Positions 23,772-35,399 of a DNA stretch of 64,000 bases are shown here, piece after piece; position 1 is the first letter of the stretch, and the number at the start of each line of letters is the position of its first letter. Below the pieces are notes generated by a model. It saw only the letters and a program-made list of their open reading frames with translations. It had not been told where the DNA came from and did not search any database. Source of the stretch: Erigeron canadensis. Its lineage: Eukaryota; Streptophyta; Magnoliopsida; Asterales; Asteraceae. The stretch is taken from the NCBI RefSeq assembly GCF_010389155.1, contig NC_057766.1:26669516-26733515 (forward strand), read 5' to 3'. Both the position numbers and the translations under genes were made by a program.

Positions 23772-25097
23772 ATGGCAAGAACAAGAACTAGTGTTGGAAC
23801 CAACGGCGGCCGTGGAAGAGGCCGTGGTGAAAACGAAGACTCTGGTCAAGGTCGTGGTATTGGTCGAGGAACTGGACGGAGTGGAAGCCGTGGTATTGGT
23901 CGTGGCACTGGACCTGAGGTAGTTCAAGGTGTTGGTCGCGGCGTAGGTCGTGGAAATGAACAAGCTGGAGGTCGAAGTACTGGTCGTGGCGTAGGTCGTG
24001 GTGCAGGCCGCGGTGGCGACCGAGGTAGTGGTCGTGGATGCGGTCGTGGTGAAGCTGAAAATGAAACCACTAATGAACAAGCTGGAATGCAACCAGACCC
24101 AGCCATGATTGCCATGATCACCCAAGTGGTTAATACTATACTCGCACAAAATGCTCAGAGTGCACAAAATGCAGAGAATGAAGATGCTCAGTATGAGGAC
24201 GCTGAGGATGATCAGGATGGTGAATATTATGAAGACGTTGATCAAGGAATTCGACTTGGGAATGTGCCAAGGGGACTTAGAAGTGGTGTCAGGGCTTGTA
24301 CTTGCAAAATCTTTAAGGATTGTGGTGTGCAAGAGTATGATGGTAGAGGTGGAGCACTCAAGTTTATTCAATGGTTAAAGAAGATGGAAGCTGTGATTGG
24401 TATTAGTGAATGTACTCCTGAACAAAGGGTCAAGTATGTGGCGAACTCTTTCACTAAAGATGCTTTATCTTGGTGGAACACTCAGTGCCGAATCAGAGGC
24501 AGATTAGCGGCAGAGGCGATGTCTTGGTATAACTTCAGAGAGTTGATGATGAAAAAGTTCTGCACCGCAACTGAACTGGTGAAGCTAGAACGAGAGTTTT
24601 TGGAACATAAGATGGTCGGTGCTGATCATGCTGGATATACTACCCGTTTTAATAAACTTTCAAGGCTCGTTCCACATTTGGTTGAACCTGAGAACAAAGG
24701 TATAGAGAAGTATCTTCGTGGGTTAATTCCTCAGGTTAGATCGACTATGGCTGTTGTTCATCCACTTACCCTAAAGGAGGCTATATTGAGGTCTGAAGCT
24801 ATGACAGAGGAGTTGGTTCAGTGTGGAACTATTACTGCTGTTGGGACAAAAAGGAAGGAAAGCAGTGGGACGAGTAATAATAAGAAAGTTTGGCGATCTG
24901 ATGGGAAGAGACAAAACAGAGGCAAGGTATTTGCAGTGACTGATGCTGGCAAAAAGGAATATGTGGCAAAGTTTGAGACATTGAGGCATTTGGACTTATT
25001 ATGGCGTAACTCTGCTCGTTATATATTGAACTATTACTTGTTTAGACTTAAAAGAATCGACAAAAGACTTATTACTTTGAATAGACTTTTGACATAA
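23772..25097 (+). CDS. Ty3/gypsy gag-like protein, fused to non-gag tail
   Basis: ATG at 23772 opens a 441-codon frame. The N-terminus (about aa 10-95) is built of Arg-Gly repeats (GRGRG type), followed by an acidic stretch (about aa 125-160). A retrotrans_gag capsid-like domain (about aa 180-335) has FIQWLKKME, DALSWWN, FRELMMKKF and YLRGLIPQVR. The CCHC knuckle expected after the domain is missing: the frame runs into a short unrelated tail (from about aa 395), consistent with an internal deletion joining gag to LTR-proximal DNA. In a complete element gag would form the virus-like particle. The start was chosen because the residues before it are outside the Arg-Gly region. Confidence 0.75.
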   Translation: MARTRTSVGTNGGRGRGRGENEDSGQGRGIGRGTGRSGSRGIGRGTGPEVVQGVGRGVGRGNEQAGGRSTGRGVGRGAGRGGDRGSGRGCGRGEAENETTNEQAGMQPDPAMIAMITQVVNTILAQNAQSAQNAENEDAQYEDAEDDQDGEYYEDVDQGIRLGNVPRGLRSGVRACTCKIFKDCGVQEYDGRGGALKFIQWLKKMEAVIGISECTPEQRVKYVANSFTKDALSWWNTQCRIRGRLAAEAMSWYNFRELMMKKFCTATELVKLEREFLEHKMVGADHAGYTTRFNKLSRLVPHLVEPENKGIEKYLRGLIPQVRSTMAVVHPLTLKEAILRSEAMTEELVQCGTITAVGTKRKESSGTSNNKKVWRSDGKRQNRGKVFAVTDAGKKEYVAKFETLRHLDLLWRNSARYILNYYLFRLKRIDKRLITLNRLLT

Positions 25098-25548
25098 AAC
25101 CTACGAACTCACCAACCTTTGTGTTGACACGTTTTAGTATACTTTTCAGGTGCTCAGGCTAATCAGGGATAAAGACTGCTATGCTAGGCTAGACTTCGGA
25201 GATTAGTGCTCCTTATTTATTGTCAAACTTTAAGGCTACATTCCTTGAATTATTTCTTTATAGGTTTGTCTGTAATAAGTTATTTTAGCACTGTTATGAC
25301 TTTGAACTCATGTATTTGGGAATATATTTATTATATTCTATTTCGAGCCGTATCTATGTAATTCCATGTCGTGCTGTATTTTTCATGACTCCTCATGTTT
25401 TCGCCAACGGTGGGGTGTTACATTAGCAGTGCATGAATCAGACAAAATCCAAGTCCAAAAAGACCGACAAATCCGGCCTTTGAAAAAGATTTTGAAAAAA
25501 AGTATTGTTCGTGACAAATACATGACATGAAGCTAGCCTTGGCAGTCT

Positions 25549-27185
25549 AACAGCACACCGTACATGAGATTACTAGATGCAATGTGATTGGAAGATTTAT
25601 ATTTTTTTGTTTGTGCGCAATGCCAACTTCGTCTACGGTCTCCACTACTGAAATTAGAAGATCAATTTTATATTTTGAAGTTAACTACTCAATTGAAAAT
25701 AGACGAGCTCAGTGAGACAGTGACTGTAATTTCTTATGGGTGAACTTTTTGGAAACGCACAAATTAGATAGTCACAATATTATTTAATATCTAATTCAAA
25801 TTTGTCGATAACCATTACTTTTTGTTTTGTCTTTTAACTTAAACTCACTCTTTACAACTATTTTGTATGGACCCTCATTTTGTTCTATAACTTAAATCAG
25901 TGATGATTTTTTTTAATCAGCGATGGAAAGAACCGATAAAACTTGCCATTTTTTGTCCCAATAATACAAAAAAGTGGTCGTGAACTTTCTCTTGTAGTGG
26001 CATAAAATTAAATATATATTTTCATTAATTGTACTCAAATTCATTTATATAGAAAATGTCAATGAATACATTTGACTTGTACATTTAAACCAATCAAAAT
26101 TTCGTTTTAGATACAGTAACAAATATAGTACCCTCCTCGCCGTACAATTTTGTTTCGCTTTAGTTAGAAACAACATTAATTTTTATATTTTTTGTTTCTA
26201 ACAACTTTAAAATGAACTGAATACAAAAACCGAAATTTCTGTTGTAGATGTTTAAACATATGAAAATCATACTAACAAGTTATCATATCGTTTATGCCTG
26301 ATGAGTAACTTGGATTTTTTTGTTTTCTGTCCAATTTTTGCTTATACGGTGACACAATGAATTTGCAGTGGAAATGTGTCTAGTGTTTCCAATAAAAATT
26401 GATAGCATGCCTACAAGTGATACATATGTTCTCTTGGACGATTTGCGATATTCATCAAATAAGAGCGCACACCCCAAAAAGTACTCACGAGTAAAGTATA
26501 ACTGCATCAGCTGCAGCATAACCAGCGGCTTGGCCTCTCATAAACTCAAGACCATTCCCAAAGCCGCAAAAAAAAAAAAAAAAAAAAAAAAAAACAGCGG
26601 CTTGGCCTCTAAAATTGGAATTGATGTTGAACTCAAATTTATCATTCCAAAAAACTGTATTGTAGAGTTATAACTTCACTAGAGAAACTAGCTAGGTGAC
26701 TGGTTTATGGAGTAGCTAGGTATGTCATACATAAAAACTTTAAATTTCTAAATAGGTGACTCATTCATACAATATGATTACTGAAGAAGGTATGTCATAC
26801 ATAAAACCCCTTAAGTTTTCTTGGTATATCATGCACAATATCATGTATGTCTACCTCTTTTTAATGTACATAGTGGGTTGTATGTTGATGGCTTATTTGG
26901 ATTCTCCTACTTGAAGATCAAAGTAGTTCGATTTTGTGAGGAAAAAATGACAAATAAACGGCCTTATAGACTTCTTGAATTATTTCTTTGTTTTCGGGTT
27001 TATTCGAATTTTATGTCATGGGGCTTTATCATTTCACTAACCATTTTCCATCCCATAAGACTAAATACTTTTAACTAGCTCAAACAAGCACGAACAAATG
27101 GTGCTTAATTAATTAATTATACTTAGTGTACATTTAAAGTGCCCTAATTTGTTAGGCTCCAATACATTCTTGGTGGACTGAGTTC
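25549..27185 (-). repeat. Right arm of inverted duplication
   Basis: Minus-strand counterpart of about 6.0-9.5 kb. Matching blocks: 25549-25810 with 9240-9505; 26640-26870 with 7060-7130 and 7500-7650; 26890-27185 with 6000-6500. The arm is shorter than the left arm because the zinc-knuckle region is absent here. No gene is seen between 25.43 and 27.2 kb. Confidence 0.7.
26523..26610 (+). mobile_element. Short retro-insertion with poly(A) and 16-bp target-site duplication
   Basis: CAGCGGCTTGGCCTCT occurs at 26523-26538 and again at 26595-26610. Between them lie 29 nt and a run of 27 A (26568-26594). This is the pattern left by target-primed reverse transcription of a poly(A) RNA, here extremely 5'-truncated. 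The source RNA is not identifiable from 29 nt. Confidence 0.7.
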
Positions 27186-27207
27186 ATATTAAGAGGTAGA
27201 GAAAACT

Positions 27208-28902
27208 TTATACTAATCTTGGTGAAGTTGCTGAACCATTAGAAGTAGCAAACAGTTTTGAAAAAAAACGATCAGCCAAAACCGCATTTGCAGCATCAGA
27301 TGGATGAAACGCATCCCAGAATACATATTCAGTACGATTGTCACAAACATGTGCATTTGATAAACAGAGTCCTCCAACGGTCGTATCAACTTGACAACAC
27401 GATGTATTAGATACCTTGAAACCTAAACACAAATACACATAAAATTAGCTTAGGAAAGTTTATATATTTGGAAAGGTTCTTTTATCAATTAAGCCCTACA
27501 AATTTAGGAGTTTTTAAGATTAAGGGGACTTGCCATATTTAGATGGATTTTCAACCAAGTCTAGAACATCTGGGTATGTATCCGCAAAAGTAAGTTGTGC
27601 GTTTTTTAGCTTGACATTGAGAACTTTGATCAACTTTTGTACTTTCGAGTTGAATTGAAGCACCCAATTGTTTACTTGATGTAAACATTGATGATTGTTT
27701 GATTTCGCACGTTGTGAAGGAATGCATCCAAGAGGCCCAAGTCCATGAAAAACCATCTTTCGTGCACCGAGCAAGTAAAGCCTCTTTTACCACCAAAAAC
27801 AAAATCTTCATCAATCTTAAGAACATATATATCAAATGCATTTTTTTTCAAGATTTTTACCCCTGCTTACCGTCAACTGTTCTGCTAATTTCAAGTTTAA
27901 CACGCCTAGAAACTCCTCGGGAGTGTACTCTTGAGCATCAGGAAGAAATGGCTGTAAGAAATTGTTGATATAGTCGTTACTACCTGTAACGAATCCAAAG
28001 CATAATTTTAGCTTCTTAAGTAACTATTTATCGAGCCCTTATAAAACTGTTGTTTTGGTTTCAATTCTTACCCATTCCAATGAAGTAAATAGCCTCATTT
28101 ATAAGAGTATTAGCAGCTGGTTCTCCTAGTTTTGCCTTGATCACCTTTGTTGTTTCCTCAAAATAGTCTATTTGATCGTCGAACGACATTCTTTGAATCT
28201 GTTTACCAACAAATGAGTTTTAGTTAAAATTGTACCAAAAGCTAAGGAGACACCATTACACTAATGCAGTCACAATTAAAAAATAAAAAGCTTACGAAAT
28301 AAAGCCCGGTGTCATTCAGAATCCCAGCACCACCAGATGCATAGTTTACTCCTTTTAGGACCGCATCATCATCTGGACTTAATGAAAGATATGGTGGCGG
28401 AGGTGGAATTCCGAGCTTCTCAGCTACAAAAAGAAGAAGAAAAAAAAAACATCAAATGAGATTATTTTGGCATGGTTGCCCAAATTGGTAAGAACATGTA
28501 AACTTATAATCAAGTTGGTTGCTAAAATAAGGTTATGGTGTACCCTTTAACAAAAAATAACACTATAGTCAAACTATAATTTTGTTTAATATTTCCCATA
28601 AGTTTGCTAAGACAGAACAAAAAGAAAAAAGATAAAAGTATGTTTACTCACGTACATATGATATCACCTATGGTTCGGCCATTGCTAAACCGGCCAGTTG
28701 GTTGTTTGTTGGTGTAGTCGATACCATAATAAGGAAAATCTGATCTAGCAAGGGAGTATTGCAAGTAGTTATTGTTACCAACTTCTGTTAATGAATCACC
28801 AAAGATGAAGGTAACGAGTGAAGGAGGCGTGGCTGAAGCATGATCGGGTCTTATGATCACGATCACGATAGTGAAAACTGCTAGAAAGAGTGGTGTTGCC
28901 AT
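27208..28902 (-). CDS. GDSL esterase/lipase (At5g37690-like)
   Basis: Secreted SGNH-fold lipid/ester hydrolase. Exons: 28902-28656, 28423-28296, 28198-28072, 27983-27871, 27783-27534 and 27422-27208, giving 359 aa, the normal size. A signal peptide covers about aa 1-24. Block I FGDSLTEVGNN holds nucleophile Ser37; GSND (aa 168-171) is block III; DAFHPS holds Asp325 and His328. Conserved family stretches (LGARKMVFHGLGPLGCIP, YPDVLDLVENPSKYG, SNTSCC) are intact. Intron 5 appears to start with GC (ATG/GCAAGT). The exon 5 acceptor (GTAAAAG/AGG) is inferred because an in-frame stop lies just upstream and LTRLY matches relatives. No lesion is seen, so this is the likely functional parent of the fragment at 5.5-6.0 kb. 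The exact substrate is unknown. Confidence 0.9.
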
Positions 28903-28948
28903 GTTTAAGTATAGTTGTTGGTTGTTGCTTGAAATGTTGGTGTCAAGA

Positions 28949-28955
28949 TTTTATA
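28949..28955 (-). promoter_or_regulatory. TATA box candidate of GDSL gene
   Basis: On the minus strand TATAAAA stands about 50 nt before the start codon, suggesting a short 5' leader. Confidence 0.5.
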
Positions 28956-29039
28956 GGAAATTATGTGTGGTTTTTGGGTGAGATTTTTTTTTGAAGAAGG
29001 GTTTAGAAGTTTGGTGGTGTTGGCCAACTGATGTACTAC

Positions 29040-30480
29040 ATGTATGTAGTGAGGAGAGTCAGTGTAATTAGTTTTGATTTTCTGGATTTTGGGAGGTTTT
29101 ATGGTTTTCTTTTATTTACTTATAATACAAGTTGATAATAATGAAATACTAATATTTAGTATGTAAAATGTATTATGAGTTAAAACAAATTAATGATTAG
29201 TATCAATAAAGCCAAGTTCAATTAATGATTTATAGAAGGTGGATTTTAAGTGTTTAATATGTATATGAGAAGAAAAAGTTGTATTGTTGCAATTACCTAC
29301 ATTGGGGAACTAGTTCATTCTCTAAGGCTAAACATTTGGGATAATCCTTCAATGCAACTCGTTGTAGAGAGAAAGACTTACAAATATAATCATATCTCAG
29401 TTCGATGTTATATTCAAGTTTTGCCAAAGTTCATTTTTACTAACTTTATCAGTTGAGTTCTCTTCGTGATCAAATATTATATAACGCCAACTATTCGTAT
29501 TGAAACTTCATCTTAACTCAAATGTTTGTCTTGCAGATAGTCGAAAGAGGCTTGTCTTTGACTCATTTCTTAGCTCTTCATAGTCGGTCCTTTTAACTTA
29601 TATTGCATAATCTGTATCCTTAACAATACAAAGGAAAAAAACTACTCATTGCCATCTTCCACTAGTTTTAAGCCCTAATACCTCGACAGTGTATGGTGAG
29701 GTTAAAATATAAACAGACCAAAAGACTGCTTCTATGTTCAACTTAAATAGTAGAAAAGGATCTCCAACCTTTGCATGAGATGAAGATCGAACATCTCACC
29801 TCTATCTCCGGGCACGTTTTTTTATCCTCCACAATACGATCTCAAATAATAACAGCAATAGCTACAAGCGTTAATATTAACTTATCCGAACTCGCTATAT
29901 AACTTCCACCAAAAACTACCAACTTCTATGTAAAATTTGCATCATTAATTGGTTTAAATATTTACACTTAAAATCAACCATGTCGAGTCAATTAATATAG
30001 ATCTACCTAGGCCCCAGATCCCTTCTTACCTGAACAATAACTCGGGACCAAACTTGATGCATAATGTGTACTGCTTAAGTCTAAGGCACCGTGTCTATTA
30101 GAATTACAAAGGGAACAAGGATCAATAGCTTCCAGCCCTCCAAAATCCATATATCTTACATCTGTAATTCTGTAGGGCAACCCCGCTAAAGCATGAGCCA
30201 TCAAGCTTAACGAATACACACATCATGACCTAAAGCACCTCGTAATAATAAATCAAAACTGAGACAGTGGAATTGAATAAACAGAATCTAGAACCATTTA
30301 ATATGAATTATCTCTCTTGAAGAAAAACATATCAAAAACACTAACACAAATCCACCTATAGAAAAATGCAATCAAGCTTACTCAACATAGTACCACCACC
30401 CAAGAAGTTCTATGTACAATTAATATGTCGCTACAGGCTTCAAATGTTTGTTTCCAGAATTTCCAATGTCCAATAAGTAG
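29040..30480. other. Intergenic between GDSL and ALY genes
   Basis: No convincing gene. The right part (about 30.2-30.48 kb) should hold the 3' untranslated region of the ALY gene. Short frames at 29250-29456 and 30007-30219 have no recognisable domain. Confidence 0.4.
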
Positions 30481-30484
30481 GCAT

Positions 30485-33400
30485 CTAGGTCTGCATGGCA
30501 TGGTAGTTCTCCAAATCTTTATCAAGTTCATCAGCAGACTTGTCCATGGCTGGCTTCCTCCCTCGACCACGACCCCGACCAACACTTTGTCCTCGGCCAC
30601 GCCCGCGACCACGACCAATGCCACGCACGTTTGTCGTACTGCCACGGCCACCATTCCTTATACCTCCACGGTTTGTCTGCCTGGTAGATGGAACCAATAT
30701 ACATATAAGAAACGTAACAGTTCGGTTTTTAATATATCTAAACACCTATCCTGCACTTTATATAAATAAGATCTTAGTTGAGCATTATAGTTGCAGTGGA
30801 AGTTGGACAATAAACAAAGAATTGCCAAAAGCAAAAAGTCACGTACCCAAATGAGCGACTACCTACAGCAGCTCCTCTTCCACGACCAACTCCTGGACTG
30901 CAGGAGATAAAGTAACAAAAATTATTAAGAATTTTACAGATGTTCTTGAAGACCTTAAACAGCTTTTTCCCACTCGAACTCAAATTCGATAGACTTTGAC
31001 TTCGCCACAGGAAAAGCTAGACTTGTTTGCAGACTAATCATTTATCAACCTGAAAAAACTATATAAAGGGGCCACTTGTTTTTACTATTATTCAATGTAT
31101 AAATTCAAATGCACTAGAATTACACCTCTAGCCTAGCCCCTACTGGTAACATTACAGTTTTTATTTGTAGTCAACTTTCTATTATACACAGTGTTATGAT
31201 TCTTGCTTGAAAATTACAAATTCAATAGCTAAGTTGATCTCCCAGAGCAAATACTGTTGCCAAACTACAAAGAAACAGAAAATAGACTTAAGAAAGTAAA
31301 CTGATATTCACATAGAACACGTGGACTGTAAGAAGTCTGTCCACCGGACATGGAAACAGTCTACAACTATTGAAATCTATGGTTCCCACAAATAAGTATG
31401 CTACCCATTGATCAACTATCATATCAGTAACAATTGTAAAGCCAGACCTAAAGACAGTTAACGGATCTACAAGTGGAAAATGAAAACTTTTAACAAGCAT
31501 AAAGTCCAACACTTTTTACACTTTAAATCATATAGAACAATAAATCTTTATATCCCAAATTAGATTCCAAACAAGGTACATAAAGCAGAACATATTATGA
31601 GTAGCTGCAACATGGAGCAAGTGGTAGGTCAACATGAATAACTTGTAAAAAACGAAAACAAAAACACGTATATGAAATGAACCCAACCCTCTCTCCCCAA
31701 AACAACAAAAAAACATGTTGACATTTATTCATATAGAAAAGCGATGACTTTGTTCCTGTAAATGTCTACTTTAATGTGATATACGGTGTCAAATTTTAAA
31801 ACCAGTCAAAAACAGGTGCCAAATCATATCAACTATGCTCCTTACATAACTCATCTGCCTACAACTGAACTTGCGCCAGTATCCCATCCATCCATCCACC
31901 CACCCATCGATAATAATTACAACTTTCATCTTTATATATTCAAAATACATTGCAATTTGCCTCCAAAACAAAGTTTAAAAGTAAAATTATGTAGTAGCCT
32001 TCAAGTCACAAAAGTCTTGTGACATTAGAGTTGGAACTTGGATCAAATATTTCCCTTTTCCTTTGAACTAGAAGAGCATGCTTAAATTAATGACATAAAA
32101 CTCTTCTGTCAGTAAGTGAGGTCGGAGCCTCGGAGGGCAAATTGTTGCAATGTCAATTGAATACACGTTCCAAAAATTTATTGAAAGGGAATGATGATTT
32201 GATGACTACGCGCAATAAGAAATAAAATATAAACCAGTATAGGAAAACTAACATACGTCATCACAACTGTCCTCTGCCCATTTAGACCTCCAACAACATT
32301 CACACGAGCAGACACAGGACCAGTTGGGTTGGAACCTTCAATTTGAATCTTCATAGGCTTTCCGTCCAATTGTACATTGTTATATCGCTTAAGTGCCTGA
32401 AATGCATCACTTCTACGAGCATACAAGACTTCAGCTGAACCCTGTAGAATAAGAGAATCAATAAATACAATGATTATTAAAATTTACTCTACAAATGAAC
32501 AAACTCGGTAAAAGGGACAAATAACAAAACTCCAATTTACACATTAGATGTGGCAACAAAACAGATGAAGATACTTATGTGACTAACGGTACTGACAGCG
32601 TATTCATTTAACAGGACCACGCATAAACATTTCTTGAAAAATTGAGTGGTCGAGGCAAAAAGTTCTAATAAGACCAATAGACTCAACATACCGATGCAGT
32701 TCCCCAACAGAGGTAATGGTTGCTGGTGTTTCATTTCAATAGTCAATACTACCAAAAGCTTCCAAACTAAAGATGTTTTTTATAACAAATGTATCCTATA
32801 AAGCGAAAGTTAAAAAAAAAACTACTGGAGCAAAATATGTCTCATTTCGCAACTTAATGCAAGTTGCCGGTGCTGCAACTTACAATAGCGAATCTCATTT
32901 TTCTGTCCACGTTCATTTGAATCAATTTGACAAATTTAAACATTATGCCCCAACTGTTCATTTGTTCAAAGCAATGTTTGTGAATGGTCCCAGCAAAGGA
33001 GCACACTACCACCAGCAAACATACAACATTTCACACACGTAAACTTAACTGCTTGTTGCATAGACAAACACTTAAACTGAAACATATATTGAATTGAAAA
33101 AGTAGTTTAGCATATACAAAAGACCAAAATAGTAATTAGTTGTCATAAGCAGCAACAGACATGAAACTTTGATCAGACATGCAAAACTATTACTGGAGAT
33201 GTTAAAGCAATCACAATAATGAACTATACCGCCTACTTTGTATTCAAGCCTTGAACACTAAAATCATTTTAAATGTTACAGAAACGATAGAGCTTGTGTG
33301 AGCACAAACTATAATTACATACAATATTCAAAATGAGCATACTAATCATTTATATATATGTAACAAGGCTCAGAGATGCTAAAGACTTACACTTGGACGA

Positions 33401-34623
33401 CCATGCTTGTCATAGTGAATTGCATATCTTTTCAGCTCCCCAATTTCAGAAAAAAGCTCCTGAGTCGCAAATCCATTGTTAAAAAACTCAGTAGAAAGAG
33501 GCACTAGAAATCCATATAAAAAGACATTGCATAGGATGTACCCTAATATCTTCATTTGTCACTCCAATGTCCAAGTTGGAGATATTTAATTTTCCACCAT
33601 TATCAATTCCCGGTAAACCTGCTGCTTTTAGACTTTCTTCAAGCAAATCGCGCTGCCAAGGAAAACTCTTTGGTCTGCGGAAAGACTGGAGCAAGCACAC
33701 CAAAAAAGTCCAGGTTGGTACAGATCAGTATAATACCAAAAATAACACCGTTCTTCATGCATTAATCATTTATCATGGCATCGTGAATGAACCCAGAAAC
33801 AGTCAAATACTCAAAACGATGAAATATTCTTAAAAGGGTATCGAGCTAGATACAGAGACATTCAGTTGGAGTTGAACACTAAACCCATTGCATAAAACTT
33901 TGTGCTATTGTACAGAAGAGAGCTCCAATTCTGAAGTTCAGCGAAGGACTCCCCTTTGCACAAACACCATGAGCTAAGACAGAAACGAAAAATCTTGCTA
34001 TCACAGATATAGCATAAGAGTCCATCATAACCCCCGCCCCTTTTTTTTTCAATAAAATCATAAATGATGACAGTAAATCAACCACAAACACATGGATATG
34101 GTCAAAAATGGACATAAATTGGTGCTTTTATTGTTAGCAGATAGTTAGACTATTATAGGGTTTTCGTGGTTCGACATAATGAAGCTCCTTAATATGATGT
34201 CGCAACACAACGATGCCATCACAAATCTTCCGTATCACCGAACAGATACATACGGAAAACCCTGAATACACTCATAGTAGATAATCCATGAACAGACAAA
34301 TGAGCTAGAAGACGACATTCTTTAGTTGCAGATCCGATATAAACATCTCCATTAACATAATAGTATCAGAAACCCCTCATATTTGAAATTCTAATGCATA
34401 AGATACCCATAGAATTTAAGCTTGCCTTGGCAATAGTATAAGCTGATGTCCGAGCATTCACCGCAAGGGGACCTCTGCGAGGTGGCCCTGTTGGTCTTCC
34501 ACCACCAATCGGCCTTCCACGACCTCGGCCACCACCTCCACGTCCCCTGCCACGTCCTCTGCCTCTATCACTAGCACGCCTGCTCTTAATCATATCATCA
34601 AGCGACATATCCAAAGTTGCCAT
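30485..34623 (-). CDS. ALY: THO complex subunit 4 / ALY-REF mRNA export adaptor
   Basis: Nuclear mRNA-export adaptor that links spliced mRNA and the TREX complex to the UAP56 helicase. Six coding exons: 34623-34426, 33685-33542, 33459-33391, 32441-32257, 30897-30847 and 30680-30485; the frame closes exactly at 280 aa. The N-terminal UAP56-binding motif LDMSLDDMIKSRR (aa 3-16) precedes an Arg-Gly-rich stretch (to about aa 55). The RRM (aa 98-173) has RNP2 LNISNL and RNP1 GSAEVLY. A second Arg-Gly region follows, and the C-terminal UAP56-binding motif SADELDKDLENYHAMQT ends the protein. Intron 1 appears to be GC-AG (AAG/GCAAGC..CAG). The other introns are GT-AG; intron 4 is the longest at about 1.36 kb. 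Which ALY1-4 paralogue it equals is not decided, although it looks closest to the THO4 C/D style. Confidence 0.93.
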
Positions 34624-34639
34624 TGTAGCAAATACTACT

Positions 34640-35221
34640 TAACCTTGCTTTCAATAATATATATCCTGTGTCATCGAAACAAAAGCTCATAAAAAAATGC
34701 TAACATATATCTCACACTCTCAACTTCATATAACATTAAGCCGACTACATAACAGAAACTATATATATAGATATATATTTTAATTTTACTACTTTATAAA
34801 GCATTATAATATCAAGTTACAAACTTTACTTTTATACCATCGTAGACTTTTAAAAATAAATCTAATTAGATATTATCAATGCTCTAAATCTTATAACTTT
34901 TAATTAGTATTGAAAGTTAAAACCTGAATCTTAGAGATGGCTTAATCATTATCAAACTGATTTAACATCTTAAACGTCTAAAATTTAACCTAATTTGTTT
35001 CTTCTGCCAATACCAGACTAACGTTTGAATATCAAGGGTACGATAGTAATATATATACAGATCTAATCTGTGCAACGAATGATAAACGTATAAAGTGTGA
35101 TTCGATAACGCATATCCGAAGTTAATTATATTGCTGAGATAATAAACTAATAAATAGTTCTTTATACACACATACATATAGATACATACATATATATATA
35201 CAAATAGTGTAGGGTATTTAC
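34640..35221 (-). other. Probable 5'-UTR intron of ALY gene
   Basis: On the minus strand a good donor CTTCAG/GTAAAT lies at 35222/35221. The likely acceptor is one of several AG sites at about 34640-34670, just before the start codon. A leader intron is common in plant ALY genes; the exact acceptor cannot be fixed here. Confidence 0.5.
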
Positions 35222-35317
35222 CTGAAGAGAGATAATATGATGAGGAGAGGAGCGATTGAGGGGTAAGAATTTGAAAGAGATTGCGATCCGATGAGTAGAG
35301 CTTCGGGATGTATATTA

Positions 35318-35324
35318 TTATATA
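35318..35324 (-). promoter_or_regulatory. TATA box candidate of ALY gene
   Basis: TATATAA on the minus strand, about 95 nt upstream of the proposed leader-intron donor. Confidence 0.4.
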
Positions 35325-35399
35325 TGGGGGTTGAATTAGGATTTTGGATGAAATAGATCTAATGGGGTTCGAAAAGTAATGGGAAAACGGGGGACTGGT

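Larger units (their letters stand above)
21240..25422 (+). mobile_element. Ty3/gypsy-type retrotransposon, gag only, 3' LTR truncated
   Basis: The 5' LTR ends GGGGTGTTACA at 22992 and is followed after three bases by TGGTATCAGAGC (22996-23007), the usual initiator-Met tRNA primer site. Its start is uncertain, near 21.24 kb. It contains a TATA-like TATATAAG (21464) and a pyrimidine-rich leader (about 21490-21580). The last 190 bp of the 5' LTR (22800-22992) recur at 25235-25422 as a shortened 3' LTR. A gag frame lies between. Protease, reverse transcriptase, RNase H and integrase are all absent, so the copy is non-autonomous. The family is probably a Tekay/Del-like lineage, an inference from gag style and primer site. 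No target-site duplication was found. Confidence 0.8.

Noticed and set aside
23748..24371. Long minus-strand frame rich in Thr and Ser opposite the gag gene
   Set aside because: It is the complement of the Arg-Gly repeat of gag; composition explains it and no domain is visible.
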